Source: Rhodocollybia butyracea (taxonomy: Eukaryota > Basidiomycota > Agaricomycetes > Agaricales > Omphalotaceae). From it: a stretch of DNA of 64,000 bases. Position 1 is the first letter of the stretch; each line of letters starts with the position of its first letter. The translations under genes and the position numbers were made by a program. The notes under the pieces were generated by a model that was not told where the DNA came from, did no database searches, and saw nothing but the letters and a program-made list of their open reading frames with translations. This document shows, piece by piece, positions 20,900-33,852 of this stretch. The stretch lies in the NCBI GenBank assembly GCA_015501585.1, contig JADNRY010000141.1:62001-126000 (forward strand), read 5' to 3'.

Positions 20900-23780
20900 A
20901 AGATGTAGATGGATGTTGTATTGATTTGAGCACGGAACAAACTTGCAACCTGGGTCAGAATGCATATGAGTGGTGTGTGGAGAAGTAAATGACAGTAAGA
21001 CCTGAGTCACGTACCAGCACAAGATGTTCGGGATGAAGATCGACTTGAAGCCTCTGGAATCCGGACATAACTTTATACACCTGAAGCCCAGTGCACTTAC
21101 CTCAAAACGAGACATTGAGGATATCCATAGCCTCCTAGTAGGTATCAGGTTGAAAGTTAGGAGTAATAATGATGGGTGCACAGCTTAGGCTGTGGTTCTC
21201 CTGATGTTATCTCATATCATCAAAATTTGTATACACCGTATGCCACTCCTTAGTAGGAGCCCCAAATAACGCCAAAATGTTTTCCGGTCAGTTAGTGATA
21301 TGCACGCCAGTGGAAAAACCGCGGCAGAACGGGGCAAGGCTTCAAATTGTGGCCTTAGAGGCGTTCAATGATTGGAACCTTGAGGTCCAACATGGCCTTG
21401 TTTTTCTTGAGCTATGGTAATGTCCTGGGCCAACCAGTCAATTATTACCAAGGAAGCGCGAAGGTATCAGGTATCAGGGGTTAGGGGTCAACCGTCATGA
21501 TAGCGGATCCCACACAGGTCGCTTTTATTCGACGGGGATATCATGCAGCAGATCCGACTTCATGTCCATCCGTATTTTAATGCATTTGTGAAGGCTTAGC
21601 TTTAATACCCTTAACATAAGGTCTGTTAACTACTGGCCTCTTGTCATGAAGTCTGGTCACTGCCCAGCTCCTATCATAATCAATGTCCGGTGGCTAATAC
21701 TCACGTCCTATTGTGAGTCTAACTTGAAGTAGTAAATACCAGCCTCCTATGTTGAGGTCGGTCGCTACCCATCTATCATGATGTGCGGTAGCCAGCTCCA
21801 CCTTACATGCCTGTCAATGCTGAAACTTGAGGACGCGTGTATTGCCAATGATACCATTGTTCTTGCATACCCACTTCTAAGCATCATCCCGTTCCATCTA
21901 TCTTCCCCCCCTTGATTATTCATGGGACCGAAGTAGAAGTCTATACATTATACATGGCTGGAAGGAAGGAATACTCAATCCCAATCTAGTTCAGGAGTAG
22001 CTCGGGTTCATAACACAGCATCGGAGAAGCGAAATGTATGTTATGTAGCTCAATTTTGCGAAGAGAAAATGGCATGGAATCGGATGTACCTGCAGGCTAC
22101 GTGTACGGCTGTACCTACCAAGACTCTGTGAGGCCGAGCTCCGCTTGGAATGGGACGGTCAGTTAGTATAGTAGTGGTATTACTTAGCTGCATCCTCGAA
22201 AGGTCTTTCACACGCCACTTGTTATACCACGAGACGGAAAGATAACAGCTTTCTAGACTTTGGAGATTGTTTCAGTACATAGTTTTGCATTCCTTACCGA
22301 AACATCACGAAGATGGGGACATAGGGGAGAATAGGGGGAGGGGAATACGGAGCGCAAGAGTGTCTCGACAAGAGGGACCTGAATAAGTGAAAGAGGAGGA
22401 GACGACAACAGAAGGCAAAGGAAGGGATTGAAGAAATGCATTGAACCCCGAACACAAGAATGTACTCTGACATTCAATATCAAAGAAAAATGCGAGATTC
22501 CGCCGCCCTCGCCAAGGAATGCCGTTGTCATAACCAATTTGTTGGTCCTTATCTTTCGTTACAGTATGGAGTACAGTAGAAGTACAGTAAGTACGGTATG
22601 TAGAGTGCTCGGTGGGACAGCGATTGACTTTTCAACCCTGAACACAAAAAGGTTACTCTATCACTTGAGATTGAAATCGAGGGGAAAGGATGCCATGACA
22701 GAGGATGCCCTGGAAATGTGATCATAACCAGTTCATCCCCTGAATGTTTGATGCAGTAGATGTCACGGTTCTGAGTATAAGCAACCCCATGTTCCTCCTT
22801 CTTGGATCCGCCGAACCATTGCCGAGCAACCCGAGGTGATTCGTCGAGGGTACCCTGTAGTATGTACTTATTGAGGATGGGCATAGGGGAGGACGTGGTC
22901 ACGTGGTGCGTGGAGATGGTAGGGATGAAAGTATTTCAAGCGTCAATCGGCGAGTCTGCATACCTAATCAACTAATCACAGCTAGACAATGGGCCATTGA
23001 GTTCCAGCATTCCTAGCTTCAGCTAGAGCTACATGGGTGGAAGCGAGGGTTTGGGCTAATAAGAAAGAAAGAAGAAGGCAGTAGATATGCATTGGAGGGA
23101 GTACGCGTAGGACCCCATTAGCTGAATTGGACACTTTTATTTGCGCTTAGTACTCGGTAGACCGACTGCACCGTCCGTGCGCATTTTTTTCTAGGCAACG
23201 TTCGAATGTTTAGAGAGAGTTGTGCGAGGGGAAGTCTCGATAATAAGCGTTGTGAGTAGGCGCTCGGCGCCAACAACGGGCCACATTGCAAGATATCCTT
23301 GATATTCCTTCAACCGGTCACACGTCACGACCCGCTTACAATGAATATACGCGTCACGGTCCAGCTCTCAAGTTGCATACGCCCGCTGTTTTTTTGCTTC
23401 AGATCTCAGTCACCTCTGGTCACCACAAGGAACTCCAACAAGGGTCTTGAGTGCTTCAGGACTTCCTCCTAGTCTTTCTGGCTTCATCTTATTGTCTACC
23501 GGACAGCGCATGCTGCAATTGTCGTGAAAGGTTAGGGAAAAGGAAGGACCATGGCATTGGCGGTGCGTTTGTATCCCAACCTTTAAACCTTATACACTTA
23601 CAGGGTGATACTCATTGGTCTGTTTACAATATCCAACATCCGTCGACGATGTCCACAATAGGCTATAATTGTAATTGGATGGACATGATCTCTTCCCGAG
23701 TACCCGAGTGTCCAACGTGTTGTGGACCCTCTGCATCAAATAGAAATCGTAGGCGCCAGATAAGCATTTCCTTTCACCCA
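20900..23780. other. Non-coding block of unit 1
   Basis: Apart from possible 5' exons of the ART-like gene near 20,900-21,120, I see no supportable gene. The block is present almost unchanged at 26,340-29,200 and, with more differences, at 31,750-37,160. A segment of it (about 21,890-22,050) also occurs near 715-835. Confidence 0.55.
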
Positions 23781-23788
23781 CCTCCATT

Positions 23789-24430
23789 ATGCCAGTATCA
23801 TCCATCGAGCTCGATACAGCCTATTCTCTCAAAAGCAGCCATTCAATCAACGTCTCATCTGGAACTCGGATCTCTCAAGCAACCTTCCAACCACTAAAGC
23901 CGTGTAACGAGGATCAAACTGTCTTTGTTGAGCGTGGTGGTTTGGGATTCATTGTAGGGGTTTTTGATGGTACGGTCGGTAACCATGGACCCTGGGGACA
24001 ACTGAGAACTAAGAATCGTATTTTTGTTTGTACTCACATGCAGGACATTACGCTCACGAACTATCCGACTACGCATCCCGAACTCTCCCAAAACTCTTAC
24101 TCGATCACATTGCTGATGCCACCGCCACACCTGGGACTAACTTCAGTGACGCAGTGACAACTTCTTTCATCGAGGTCATCAAGGACTTCGACGCCTCATT
24201 ATTGCAAAATTTACTTTCCCACTTTCCTGAGCTGGACAAGCCCGAATGGTGGCTGGACCCGCGTTGGGATGATCATGCAGAAATCCACAGATGTATTGGT
24301 TACTCGAATGAAAATTCTAGGTTCCGCAAAGCTCGACGCGCTGTTGTCGGCTCAACTCTTTTGATTGGTTTCATGGGTGAGGGCAGAAAACATGTCTAGG
24401 TTGCATCGCTGGGTGATTCTGAAGCTAGTG
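23789..24430 (+). pseudogene. Truncated PP2C phosphatase gene, unit 1
   Basis: Exon 1 begins MPVSSIELDTAYS, carries NED and ends GVFDG. After an intron, exon 2 gives the GHYAHELSDY continuation, so the DGH metal motif is present. The GST motif follows, and then TAG at 24397-24399 replaces the Trp codon of the intact copy (KHVWVASLGDSEA). The donor after SEA is also changed (gtatg to gtgtg), and exons 3 and 4 are absent, with F-box-associated DNA following instead. It is therefore inactive. The upstream frame that overlaps its start is not part of the gene. Confidence 0.85.
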
Positions 24431-24845
24431 TGTCGGTAAAATTGCTATCGATCCCTCACTAAATTCAACGTGCCGAGTGAATAAATTGTTGCTGCTGCAG
24501 GCTTGCAGTATCAGTATGTATTGTCATTTTGGACGACGCGTCAGATTTGGCCTGGAAGATGTGGACCATCACCATGTATAGCCCAGGCCCGTATAATGAT
24601 CGTCACGGTACCGTATATACTTCAATTCATCCTTTAGGTCAACCGCAGGCCAGTGGTCTAAAGGTTGAATCAGATCAATCGGAGCGTATCTATGCAGTGC
24701 GATCAGAGCCAATCGGAGCACATACGGTGAGTAACCCATCCCGAGGGCAGACAATTGCTGTTAATGAGAACTTAGACCGTTATAAAGTATGGCTACATCA
24801 ATCCCAAACCTGTTGTTTTCTCCCCACTCACAGCAATTGGCTTGC

Positions 24846-25060
24846 TCCATCCTATTTAATTGAATCAATCGAGTTCTGCTCCGATCCAGATGAGGTCAGG
24901 TCAGAGATCATACGCTGGGTTCCTTCGTCCCGCCTTTTAATCGGGATTTGGAAAGCCGTGACGCCGTTAGCTCGCTCCACATGTTCCTTCAAGGAGTTGA
25001 CTCTCAAGCGCGCCTGATTGGTGGTGACAACTCGGTGTATCATGTCCTGAGTTACGGCGG
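24846..25060 (+). pseudogene. Remnant of the F-box/LRR gene, unit 2
   Basis: This is the same relic as in unit 1 (LIESIEFCSDPDE...), with a shortened spacer after DPDE and frame breaks downstream. It aligns with 39,335-39,530 of the intact gene. Confidence 0.75.
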
Positions 25061-25149
25061 GTCATTTCAGGTTTATGCGGTATCGCACAAAAAGCATAAA
25101 GTCAATTCATAATTCCATCAATGTACTACATAACTGGATGTTTGTCCTC

Positions 25150-26318
25150 TTAGATTTTGTTCTTAATTTTTGCCAATGTTTCTTTGAACTGTGGATGTGA
25201 CCCCTGTCCTTCACGATACGTCTCATCACTAAGTTGATTCCCCATTCGAACATGCCCACACCGTGCTTCCCGGAGAATAGGATTTTTCAACTTATCGGAG
25301 TGTGTGTATTTGCCAGGAATCATAGGATTTTTGCGGCCAAGGACAGCATATTGCCAGAAGTTTGGGGTTCGGAATTTGTCTGCCACAGTCAAAGAATATC
25401 TTTGTTATTTGGAGTCACAGCCCCAAAAAAAAGAAAGCTGCATACCAATGGCCGAGTCTGGCACCTTCATGGGACTGAAAATAAATGCATTCAGCTTGTT
25501 GTATTAATTATGGTTTGAATACTGAACATACCCAGTTATCATTGTCTTTGCCATTATCTCATCATAACCAGCAGGTTTTATGAATTCAACTCTCGGCCCA
25601 TTCTGAAAGGCCAGATTGTAGTTGCAGAACTGAGGTTCAAAGTAAATCAGCAGGCAAATCCAAGGGGCCAGAAAGTAGAAAAATGACCTCTTTCCATTCA
25701 GGGGTTGTCCCTGGAAATTCCTCAATTGATCTGCCGACCCATCATGGTTAGTTCCAGTGGAGCTCTGCAAAATGACATTCAAGGATTCTTACGTATCTCC
25801 CTCCCAAGTAAACTCTAAAGGAAATTTTGGCTCCATTATATCAGATCATCTAGATTGATCATTGTACTTACGAATTATGTACACTATCTGGTCCTTGATA
25901 GAATGTTGTGAACCTTCAAACCCAGCAGGATAACAGGCAAATTGCGCTGCAGAGTAAATACTATCAGTTAAATATGCAGCTCTCACTAGTGAAGTTGATC
26001 AGTTAGAATGTGGTTAAATCTTATAAGTTATGAGCTTCAATAATGCACACCTGGGAATGCATGAAAGTCACCAAAATTGGCAGCATAATCGGTGAGGTCA
26101 AACCCTTTCTCCTTAATGATGGCGTCTGCAGCCTTCTTGTTTGTGGTACTGTGGAATAGAGTGATCTCGCCCTTTGCACTTGGATGAATGATTGGCTCGG
26201 TGTGTGTGGGTTCATTCGAGTCTGTCCGCCTGACGATTGGGATGTGGTACGCCTCAGAGATCATGGATTGAAAGCCCAGAAGGATGTAGGGCAACATGAC
26301 ACAGGCGCCTCTGAACAT
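25150..26318 (-). CDS. ADP-ribosyltransferase-like protein, unit 2
   Basis: It is a paralogue of the unit 1 gene with the same hydrophobic N-terminus (26318 onward) and a shorter Pro/Thr linker. The key motif reads FHST here, not FHGT. The exon order is the same, and the last exon is 25,392-25,150 (FWQYAVLGRKN...). The last exon shares about two thirds of its residues with the unit 1 copy, although the DNA beside the gene is almost unchanged. Whether the Gly-to-Ser change affects NAD binding is unknown. I see no clear frameshift in the parts I could follow. Confidence 0.5.
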
Positions 26319-26339
26319 AACTGGAGAACTGATATAAAA

Positions 26340-29205
26340 ATGTAGATGGATGTTGTATTGATTTGAGCAACGGAACAGACTTGCAACCTGGGTCAGAATG
26401 CATATGAGTGGTGTGTGGAGGAGTAAATGACAGTAAGACCTGAGTCACGTACCAGCACAAGATGTTCGGGATGAAGATCGACTTGAAGCCTCCGGAATCC
26501 GGACATAACTTTATATACCTGAAGCAAAGTGCACTTACCTCAAAACGAGAAATTGAGGATATTCATAGCCTGGTAGGTTCAGGTTGAAAGTTAGGAGTAA
26601 TAATGATGCATTCACGACTTAGGCTGTGGTTCTCCTGATGTTATCTCATATCATCAAAATTTGTATACGCCGTATGCCACTCCTTAGTAGGAGCCCCGAA
26701 TAACGCTAAAATTATTTCCTGTGGGTCAGTGATATGCACCTCAGTGGAAAAACCACGGCAGAACAGGCAAGGCTTGTAATTGTGGCCTTAGAAGGGGCGT
26801 TCAAAGATTGGAACCTTAAGGTCCAACATGGCCTTGTTTTTCTTGAGCTATGGTAATGTCCTGGGCCAACCAGTCAATTATTACCAAGGAAGCGCGAAGG
26901 TATCAGGTATCAGGGGTTAGGGGTCAACCGTCATGATAGCGGATCCCACACAGGTCGCTTTTATTCGATGGGGGTATCATGCAGCAGATCCGACTTCATG
27001 TACATCCGTATTTTAATGCATTTGTGAAGGCTTAGCTTTAATACCCTTAGCATAAGGTCTGTTAACTACTGGCCTCTTGTCATGAAGTCTGGTCACTGCC
27101 CATCTCCTATCATAATTAATGTCCAGTGGCTAATACTCACATCCTTTGTGAGTCTAACTTGAAGTAGTAAATACCAGCCTTCAAAGTTGAGGTCGTGTCG
27201 CTACCCATCTATCATGATGTGCGGTAGCCAGCTCCACCTTACATGCCTGTCAATGCTGAAACTTGAGGACGCGTGTATTGCCAATGATACCATTGTTTTG
27301 CATACCCACTTCTAAGCATCATCCCGTTCCATCTATCTTCCCCCCCTTGATTATTCACGGGACTGAAGTATAAGTCTATACACTATACATGGCTGGAAGG
27401 GAGTAATGCTCAATCCCAATCTAGTTCAGGAGTAGCTCGGGTTCATAACACAGCATCGGAGAAGCGAAATGTATGTTATGTAACTCAACTTTACGAAGAG
27501 AAAATGGCATGGAATCGGATGTACCTGCAGGCTACGTGTACAGCTGTACCTACCAAGGCTCTGTGAGGCCGAGCTCCGCTTGGAATGGGACGGTCAGTTA
27601 GGGTAGTAGTGGTATTACTTAGCTGCATCCTCGCAAGGTCTTTCACACGCCACTTGTTATACCACGAGACGGAAAGATAACAGCTTTCTAGACTTTGGAG
27701 ATTGTTTCAGTACATAGTTTTGCATTCCTTACCGAAACATCACGAAGATGGGGACATAGGGGAGAATAGGGGGAGGGGAATACGGGGCGCAAGAGTGTCT
27801 CGACAAGAGGGACCTGAATAAGTGAAAGAGGAGGAGCACGACAACGGAAGGCAAAGGAAGGGATTGAAGAAATGCATTGAACCCCGAACACAAGAATGTA
27901 CTGTCATTCAATATCAAAGAAAAATGGGAGATTCCGCCGCCCTCGCCAAGGAATGCCGTTGTCATAACCAATTTGTTGGTTCTTATCTTTCAATACAGTA
28001 TGGAGTACAGTAGAAGTACAGTAAGTACGGTATGTAGAGTACTCGGTGGGACAGCGATTGACTTTTCAACCCTGAACACAAAAAGGTTACTCTATCACTT
28101 GAGATTGAAATCGAGGGGAAAGGATGCCATGACAGAGGATGCCCTGGAAATGTGATCATAACCAGTTCATCCCCTGAATGTTTGATGCAGTAGATGTCAC
28201 GGTTCTGAGTATAAGCAACCCCATGTTCCTCCTTCTTGGATCCGCCGAACCATTGCCGAGCAATCAGAGGTGATTCGTCAAGAGTACCCTGTAGGATGTA
28301 CTTATTGAGGATGGGCATAGGGGAGGACGTGGTGCGTGGAGATGGTAGGGATGAAAGTATTTCAAGTGTCAATCAGCGAGTCTGCATACCTAATCAACTA
28401 GTCACAGCTCGACAATGGGCCATTGAGTTTCAGCATTCCTAGCTTCAGCTAGAGCTACATGGGTGGAAGCGAGGGTTTGGGCTGATAAGAAAGAAAGAAG
28501 AAGGCAGTAGATATGCATTGGAGGGAGTACGCGTAGGACCCCATTAGCTGAATTGGACACTTTTATTTGCGCTTAGTACTCAGTAGACCGACTGCACCGT
28601 CCGTGCGCATTTTTTTCTAGGCAATGTTCGAATGTTTAGAGAGAGTTGTGCGAGGGGAAGTCTCGATAATAAGCGTTGTGAGTAGGCGCTCGGCGCCAAC
28701 AACGGGCCACATCGCAAGATATCCTTGATATTCCTTCAACCGGTCACACATCACGACCCGCTTACAATGAATATATGCGTCACGATCCAGCTCTCAAGTT
28801 GCATACGCCCGCTGTTCTTTGCCTCAGATCTCAGTCACCTCTGGTCACCACAAGGAACTCCCACATGGGTCTTGAGCGCTTCAGGACTTCCTCCTAGTCT
28901 TTCTGGCTTCATCTTATTGTCTACCGGACAGCGCATGCTGCAATTGTCGTGAAAGGTTAGGGAAAAGGAAGGACCATGGCATTGGCGGTGCGTTTGTATC
29001 CCAACCTTTAAACCTTATACACTTACAGGGTGATACTCATTGGTCTGTTTACAGTATCCAACATCCGTCGACGATGTCCACAATAGGCTATAATTGTAAT
29101 TGGATGGACATGATCTCTTCCCGAGTACCCGAGTGTCCAACATGTTGTGGACCTTCTGCATCAAATAGAAATTGTAGGCGCCAAATAAGTATTTCCTTTC
29201 ACCCA
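26340..29205. other. Non-coding block of unit 2
   Basis: It matches the unit 1 block at 20,900-23,780 with only scattered substitutions and small indels. No separate gene is supported. Confidence 0.55.
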
Positions 29206-29213
29206 CCTCCATC

Positions 29214-29855
29214 ATGCCATTATCATCCATCGAGCTCGATACAGCCTATTCTCTCAAAAGCAGCCATTCAATCAATGTCTCATCTAGAACTCGGATCTCT
29301 CAAGCAACCTTCCAACCACTAAAGCCGTGTAACGAGGATCAAACTGTCTTTGTTGAGCGTGGTGGTTTGGGATTCATTGTAGGGGTTTTTAATGGTACGG
29401 TCGGTAACCATGGACCCTGGGGACAATTGAGAACTGAGAATCGTATTTTTGTTTGTACTCACATGCAGGACATTACGCTCACGAAATATCCGACTACGCA
29501 TCCCGAACTCTCCAGAAACTCTTACTCGATTGCATTGCTGATGCCACCGCCACACCTGGGACTAACTTCAGTGACGCAGTGACAACTTCTTTCATCGAGG
29601 TCATCAAGGACTTTGACGCCTCATTATTGCAAAATTTACTTTCCCACTTTCCTGAGCTGGACAAGCCCGAATGGCGGCTGGACCCGCGTTGGGATGATCA
29701 TGCAGAAATCTACAGATGTATTGGTTACTCGAATGAAAATTCTAGGTTCCGCAAAGCTCGACGCGCTGTTGTCGGCTCAACTCTTTTGATTGGTTTCATG
29801 GGTGAGGGCAGAAAACATGTCTAGGTTGCATCGCTGGGTGATTCTGAAGCTAGTG
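29214..29855 (+). pseudogene. Truncated PP2C phosphatase gene, unit 2
   Basis: It is nearly identical to the unit 1 pseudogene. It shares the same Trp-to-stop TAG (29822-29824), the same altered donor and the same missing exons 3-4. The shared lesions show that the copy was already dead before units 1 and 2 separated, or was spread by conversion. Confidence 0.85.
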
Positions 29856-30270
29856 TGTCGGTAAAATTGCTATCGATCCCTCACTAAATTCAACGTGCCG
29901 AGTGAATAAATTGTTGCTGCTGCAGGCTTGCAGTATCAGTATGTATTGTCATTTTGGACGACGCGTCAGATTTGGCCTGGAAGATGTGGACCATCACCAT
30001 GTATAGCCCAGGCCCGTATAATGATCGTCACGGTACCGTATATACTTCAATTCATCCTTTAGGTCAACCGCAGGCCAGTGGTCTAAAGGTTGAATCAGAT
30101 CAATCGGAGCGTATCTATGCAGTGCGATCAGAGCCAATCGGAGCACATACGGTGAGTAACCCATCCCGAGGGCAGACAATTGCTGTTAATGAGAACTTAG
30201 ACCGTTATAAAGTATGGCTACATCAATCCCAAACCTGTTGTTTTCTCCCCACTCACAGCAATTGGCTTGC

Positions 30271-30490
30271 TCCATCCTATTTAATTGAATCAATCGAGTT
30301 CTGCTCCGATCCAGATGAGGTCAGGTCAGAGATCATACGCTGGGTTCCTTCGTCCCGCCTTTTAATCGGGATTTGAAAAGCCGTGACGCCGTTAGCTCAC
30401 TTGCTCCACATGTTCCTTCAAGGAGTTGACTCTCAAGCGCGCCTGATCGGTGGTGACAACTCGGTATATCATGTCCTGAGTTACGGGGGG
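30271..30490 (+). pseudogene. Remnant of the F-box/LRR gene, unit 3 left end
   Basis: It is almost identical to the unit 2 relic at 24,846-25,060. It includes LIESIEFCSDPDE, followed by a stop soon after (ggatttgaaaag instead of ggatttggaaag). Confidence 0.75.
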
Positions 30491-30577
30491 TCATTTCAGG
30501 TTTATGCGGTATCGCACAAAAAGCATAAAGTCAATGCATAATTCCATCGGTGTAGTACATAGCTGAGGTTTGTCCTC

Positions 30578-31729
30578 TTAGATTTTCTGAATGGTTACCA
30601 ATGTTTCTTCAAACTTCGGATTTGACTTCTGTCCTTCAGCATACTTCTCGTCACTAAGCTTCCCCTTTGGAACATTCCTACACAATGCTTTGTGGACTTC
30701 AATATCACGAACAGGTTGCAACTTATCAGAGTATGTGTATTTGAGATTGCGATTTCTGTGGCCAATGACAGCATATTGCCAGAAGTTCGGGGTAAAGTTT
30801 ACGTCTGTCACAGTCAAAAATCTCTTTGTTATTTGAAGTCACAGCCCCCAAAAATGAAAACTGCATACCATCATGTATGTCCATGGGACTGAAGATAAAT
30901 ATATTCAACCTGTTGTATTAATCATGATTTGAAGACTGAACATACCCAGTTATCATTGTCTTTGCCATTATCTCATCAAAATCAGCAGGTTTCATCTCAC
31001 GGCCATACCCACCATGATCCCTTTGATTGTAGTTCCAGAACTGAGGTTCAAAGTAAATCAGAAGGAAAATCGGAGGGGCTAGAATGTCAAAAAATGACCT
31101 GTTTCCATTTCAAATCATTTGAAAATTCATGAATTGGTCTGCCGACCCATTGGGGTAAGTTATAGTCAAACTCTTCAAATTGACATTGGATTCTCACGTA
31201 TCCTTATCCCCTTCCCAAATAAACTCTGTATGAAATTTCGGCTCAACTACTTATATCAGGTCATCTAGACAAAATGTACTTACCAACGACATACACTCTC
31301 TTGGTGTTTATGAAAAGTTTGTCATAATTGGGAGGATAACAGACAAATTGCGCTGCAGAGTAAATACTATCAGTTAAATACCCAGCTTTGGCTGGTGAGG
31401 CTGACCAGTTAAAATATAATTAAATCTTATGAGTTTCAATAATGCATACCTCCAGATGAATGAAAGTCACCGGCAGGGGCACCATAGCGGTCGAGGTCAA
31501 ACCCCTCTGTCTTCATTTTGTTTGCAGCTTCCCAGTCTGAGGTACCGTGGAATAGAGTGATCTTGCCCTTTGCGCTTGGATGAGTGACTGGCTTGACTGG
31601 CTTGATGACTGTGGGTTCATTCAAGTCCGAGTCCTTCCGCCTGACGACTGGGATGTGGTACGCCTCAGAGATTATGGATTGAAAGCCCAGAAGGATGTAG
31701 GGCAACATGACACAGGCGCATCTGAACAT
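30578..31729 (-). CDS. ADP-ribosyltransferase-like protein, unit 3
   Basis: This is the third paralogue. The N-terminus is nearly unchanged (hydrophobic, 31729 onward). The linker differs (repeats of KPV), ITLFHGT is retained, and the helix that follows differs from both other copies. The last exon is 30,817-30,578 and ends one residue differently. As in the other copies, several short introns are expected between about 31,440 and 30,840. Predicted secreted or membrane-anchored; target unknown. Confidence 0.5.
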
Positions 31730-33852
31730 AACTGGAGAACTGATTTAAAAATGTAGATGGATGTTGTATTGATTTGAGCACGGAACAAACTTGTAACCTG
31801 GGTCAGAATGCATATGAGTGGTGTGTGGAGGAGTAAATGACAGTAAGACCTGAGTCACCTACCAGCACAAGATGTTCGGGATGAAGATCGACTTGAAGCC
31901 TCTGGAATCCGGACATAACTTTATATACCTGAAGCCCAGTGCACTTACCTCAAAACGAGACATTGAGGATATTCATAGCCTCCTAGTAGGTATCAGGTTG
32001 AAAGTTAGGAGTAATAATGATGGGTGCACAGCTTAGGCTGTGGTTCTCCTGATGTTATCTCATATCATCAAAATTTGTATACACCGTATGCCACTCCTTA
32101 GTAGGAGTCCCGAATAACGCCAAAATTATTTCCTGTCAGTCAGTGATATGTATGCCAGTGGAAAAAACGCGCCAGAACGGGCAAGGCTTGAAATTGTGGC
32201 CTTAGAAGGGGCGCTCAAAGATTGGAACCTTGAGGTCCAACATGGCCTTGTTTTTCTTGAGCTATGGTAATGTCCTGGGCCAACCAGTCAATTATTACCA
32301 AGGAAGCGCGAAGGTATCAGGTATCACATCAGGAAAAAATGACAGTTATATGACCCTGTACGTACTATATGTATCAATTGTATAGCCGTTTAAAGGTCCC
32401 CCTATATGTAGACTACTGTATCGCTCTGTACTGCCTGTATACCTCTGCCAAGTGTACAGTATCAATATGCATATCTTTGTACAATATATATATCCTCACT
32501 TCCAGTACTGTATAAGTACTGTATCAATTCATAGTACCATGTTTGAGTCAGTACAATAGGATATGAACCGCCAGCGAGCCACCATTGCTTGGCCTCACTG
32601 AATCCAGCTACTTCTGTTCAGACCAAAGAAATTTGCAAAAACATTGATTACGATGTAACTAATACAGATATATGTAGAGGTAAAGTATGTATGCGCAAAC
32701 TTCTGTAATGTAGCCCAAACAACCTTCCACGTCTAACGTCGTCACATTCCATGATGACAAGCCCAGACAAGTCATAGCGAATGGCCTGATTCAAACAACG
32801 TTAACGAACGCGACATCACAATCAACAAGGTACGTACGTTTCATAAATTTTAGAGCGGGTACCAGAAGCCTACTACGCAAACAACAGCGAAATAGCAGCG
32901 CAAAAAGTGTCGGCACGCAGAGATTATCCAATGAATTTGAGAAAGCCAGGTATGTGAGTCTTGTCATCTATTAGTTTGAGCAAGTAAGCATCGATGTGAG
33001 CCTGCCTCATGATGTTAGTGAGATGGTAGCGCAGAAGTTGTGGAGCACATACCTTGTACAATAAATCTAAGAGCCAGTCATGCGAGAGAATGAGAAGCGG
33101 GGCGGGAGAATATGCGTGGTCGCACGGAGGTGTAGCCCGCTTCGTACGAACTTTGCGGTGAGAAAAGTTTAAGCCTACTACACAATGAACGGAGGAAGTT
33201 ACAACACACACGTACGCGCAACAATTTTTAAAAAAAACAAGCGTTGCCTAATGCTCTGAAACTTGCTATACAGTGTGAGAGACGATGGATGTTCTTTCAA
33301 AGATATTGAAGGCGATTCAAAGAGATCTATAGTGGAGTGTCCTGAGAGTTGAAGCTTGAGGCCTTGAGGCATAGACAGAATGAACATTGAAGACTCAAGA
33401 AGAAAGTGGTTGAGGAAAGAAAATGTTCTGATTCAAAAAAAAAAAAAACGAACGATAACGTGACTGGAGTTTAGGGCAGGTGCCGGCACTCGGCCATACG
33501 ACATGGTTTCATCTGGTTCCGTTCTTTCCGCCCTTGTTTCCGCCAACATAAACTCTTGAGCGATAATAACTGATGATAGCCTAATATCAGGTTTGTTAAT
33601 ACTTACACAGGTAGCGAGAAGTAGCGGCGGCCTTAATCAGCCTTAATTTCAACCTCAAATGAGAAACAGGCATTCTCTAATATTTTACAACACAGCGACT
33701 TAGAAAACTAAATAACAATTCTTTACATTGCACTGCAGTGCTGGGAATACATATTACATCCTAGACTGTACTCCTGCCAATATGTTAGCAGCAGGCAAAG
33801 CTCCTGATGTTAGTAAATTTCTGAAGCCATCAATACATAGCTGCTTCAGAAC

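Larger units (their letters stand above)
19091..24488. repeat. Tandem unit 1 of about 5.4 kb
   Basis: The unit begins at ttgctgctgcaggcttgcagta. It contains in order an F-box gene remnant, an ART-like gene on the minus strand, a non-coding block of about 2.9 kb (20,900-23,780) and a truncated PP2C gene. The same order and the same junction words return at 24,489 and 29,914. Near the left edge (19,197-19,253) an imperfect inverted repeat built on ttcaattcatcctttaggtc could form a hairpin. In the non-coding block I find no supportable gene. Its open frames are conserved only because the DNA was recently duplicated. Confidence 0.9.
24489..29913. repeat. Tandem unit 2 of about 5.4 kb
   Basis: The order is the same as in unit 1, shifted by about 5,420-5,436 bases. 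Over roughly 22,200-25,000 against 27,640-30,430 the two are nearly identical, which points to recent duplication or gene conversion. The left end and the ART-like gene are more diverged. An almost unchanged copy of the 24,489-24,960 junction region lies at 29,914-30,380. Confidence 0.9.

Noticed and set aside
22253..22902. Minus-strand open frames repeated at 27.7-28.4 kb and 35.5-36.4 kb
   Set aside because: They are conserved only as far as the surrounding duplicated DNA is. They have no domain and differ in reading length between copies.
23640..23897. Open frame just upstream of and overlapping the PP2C start (also at 29,074 and 36,970)
   Set aside because: It is out of frame with the PP2C exon and has no family resemblance; probably leader sequence.
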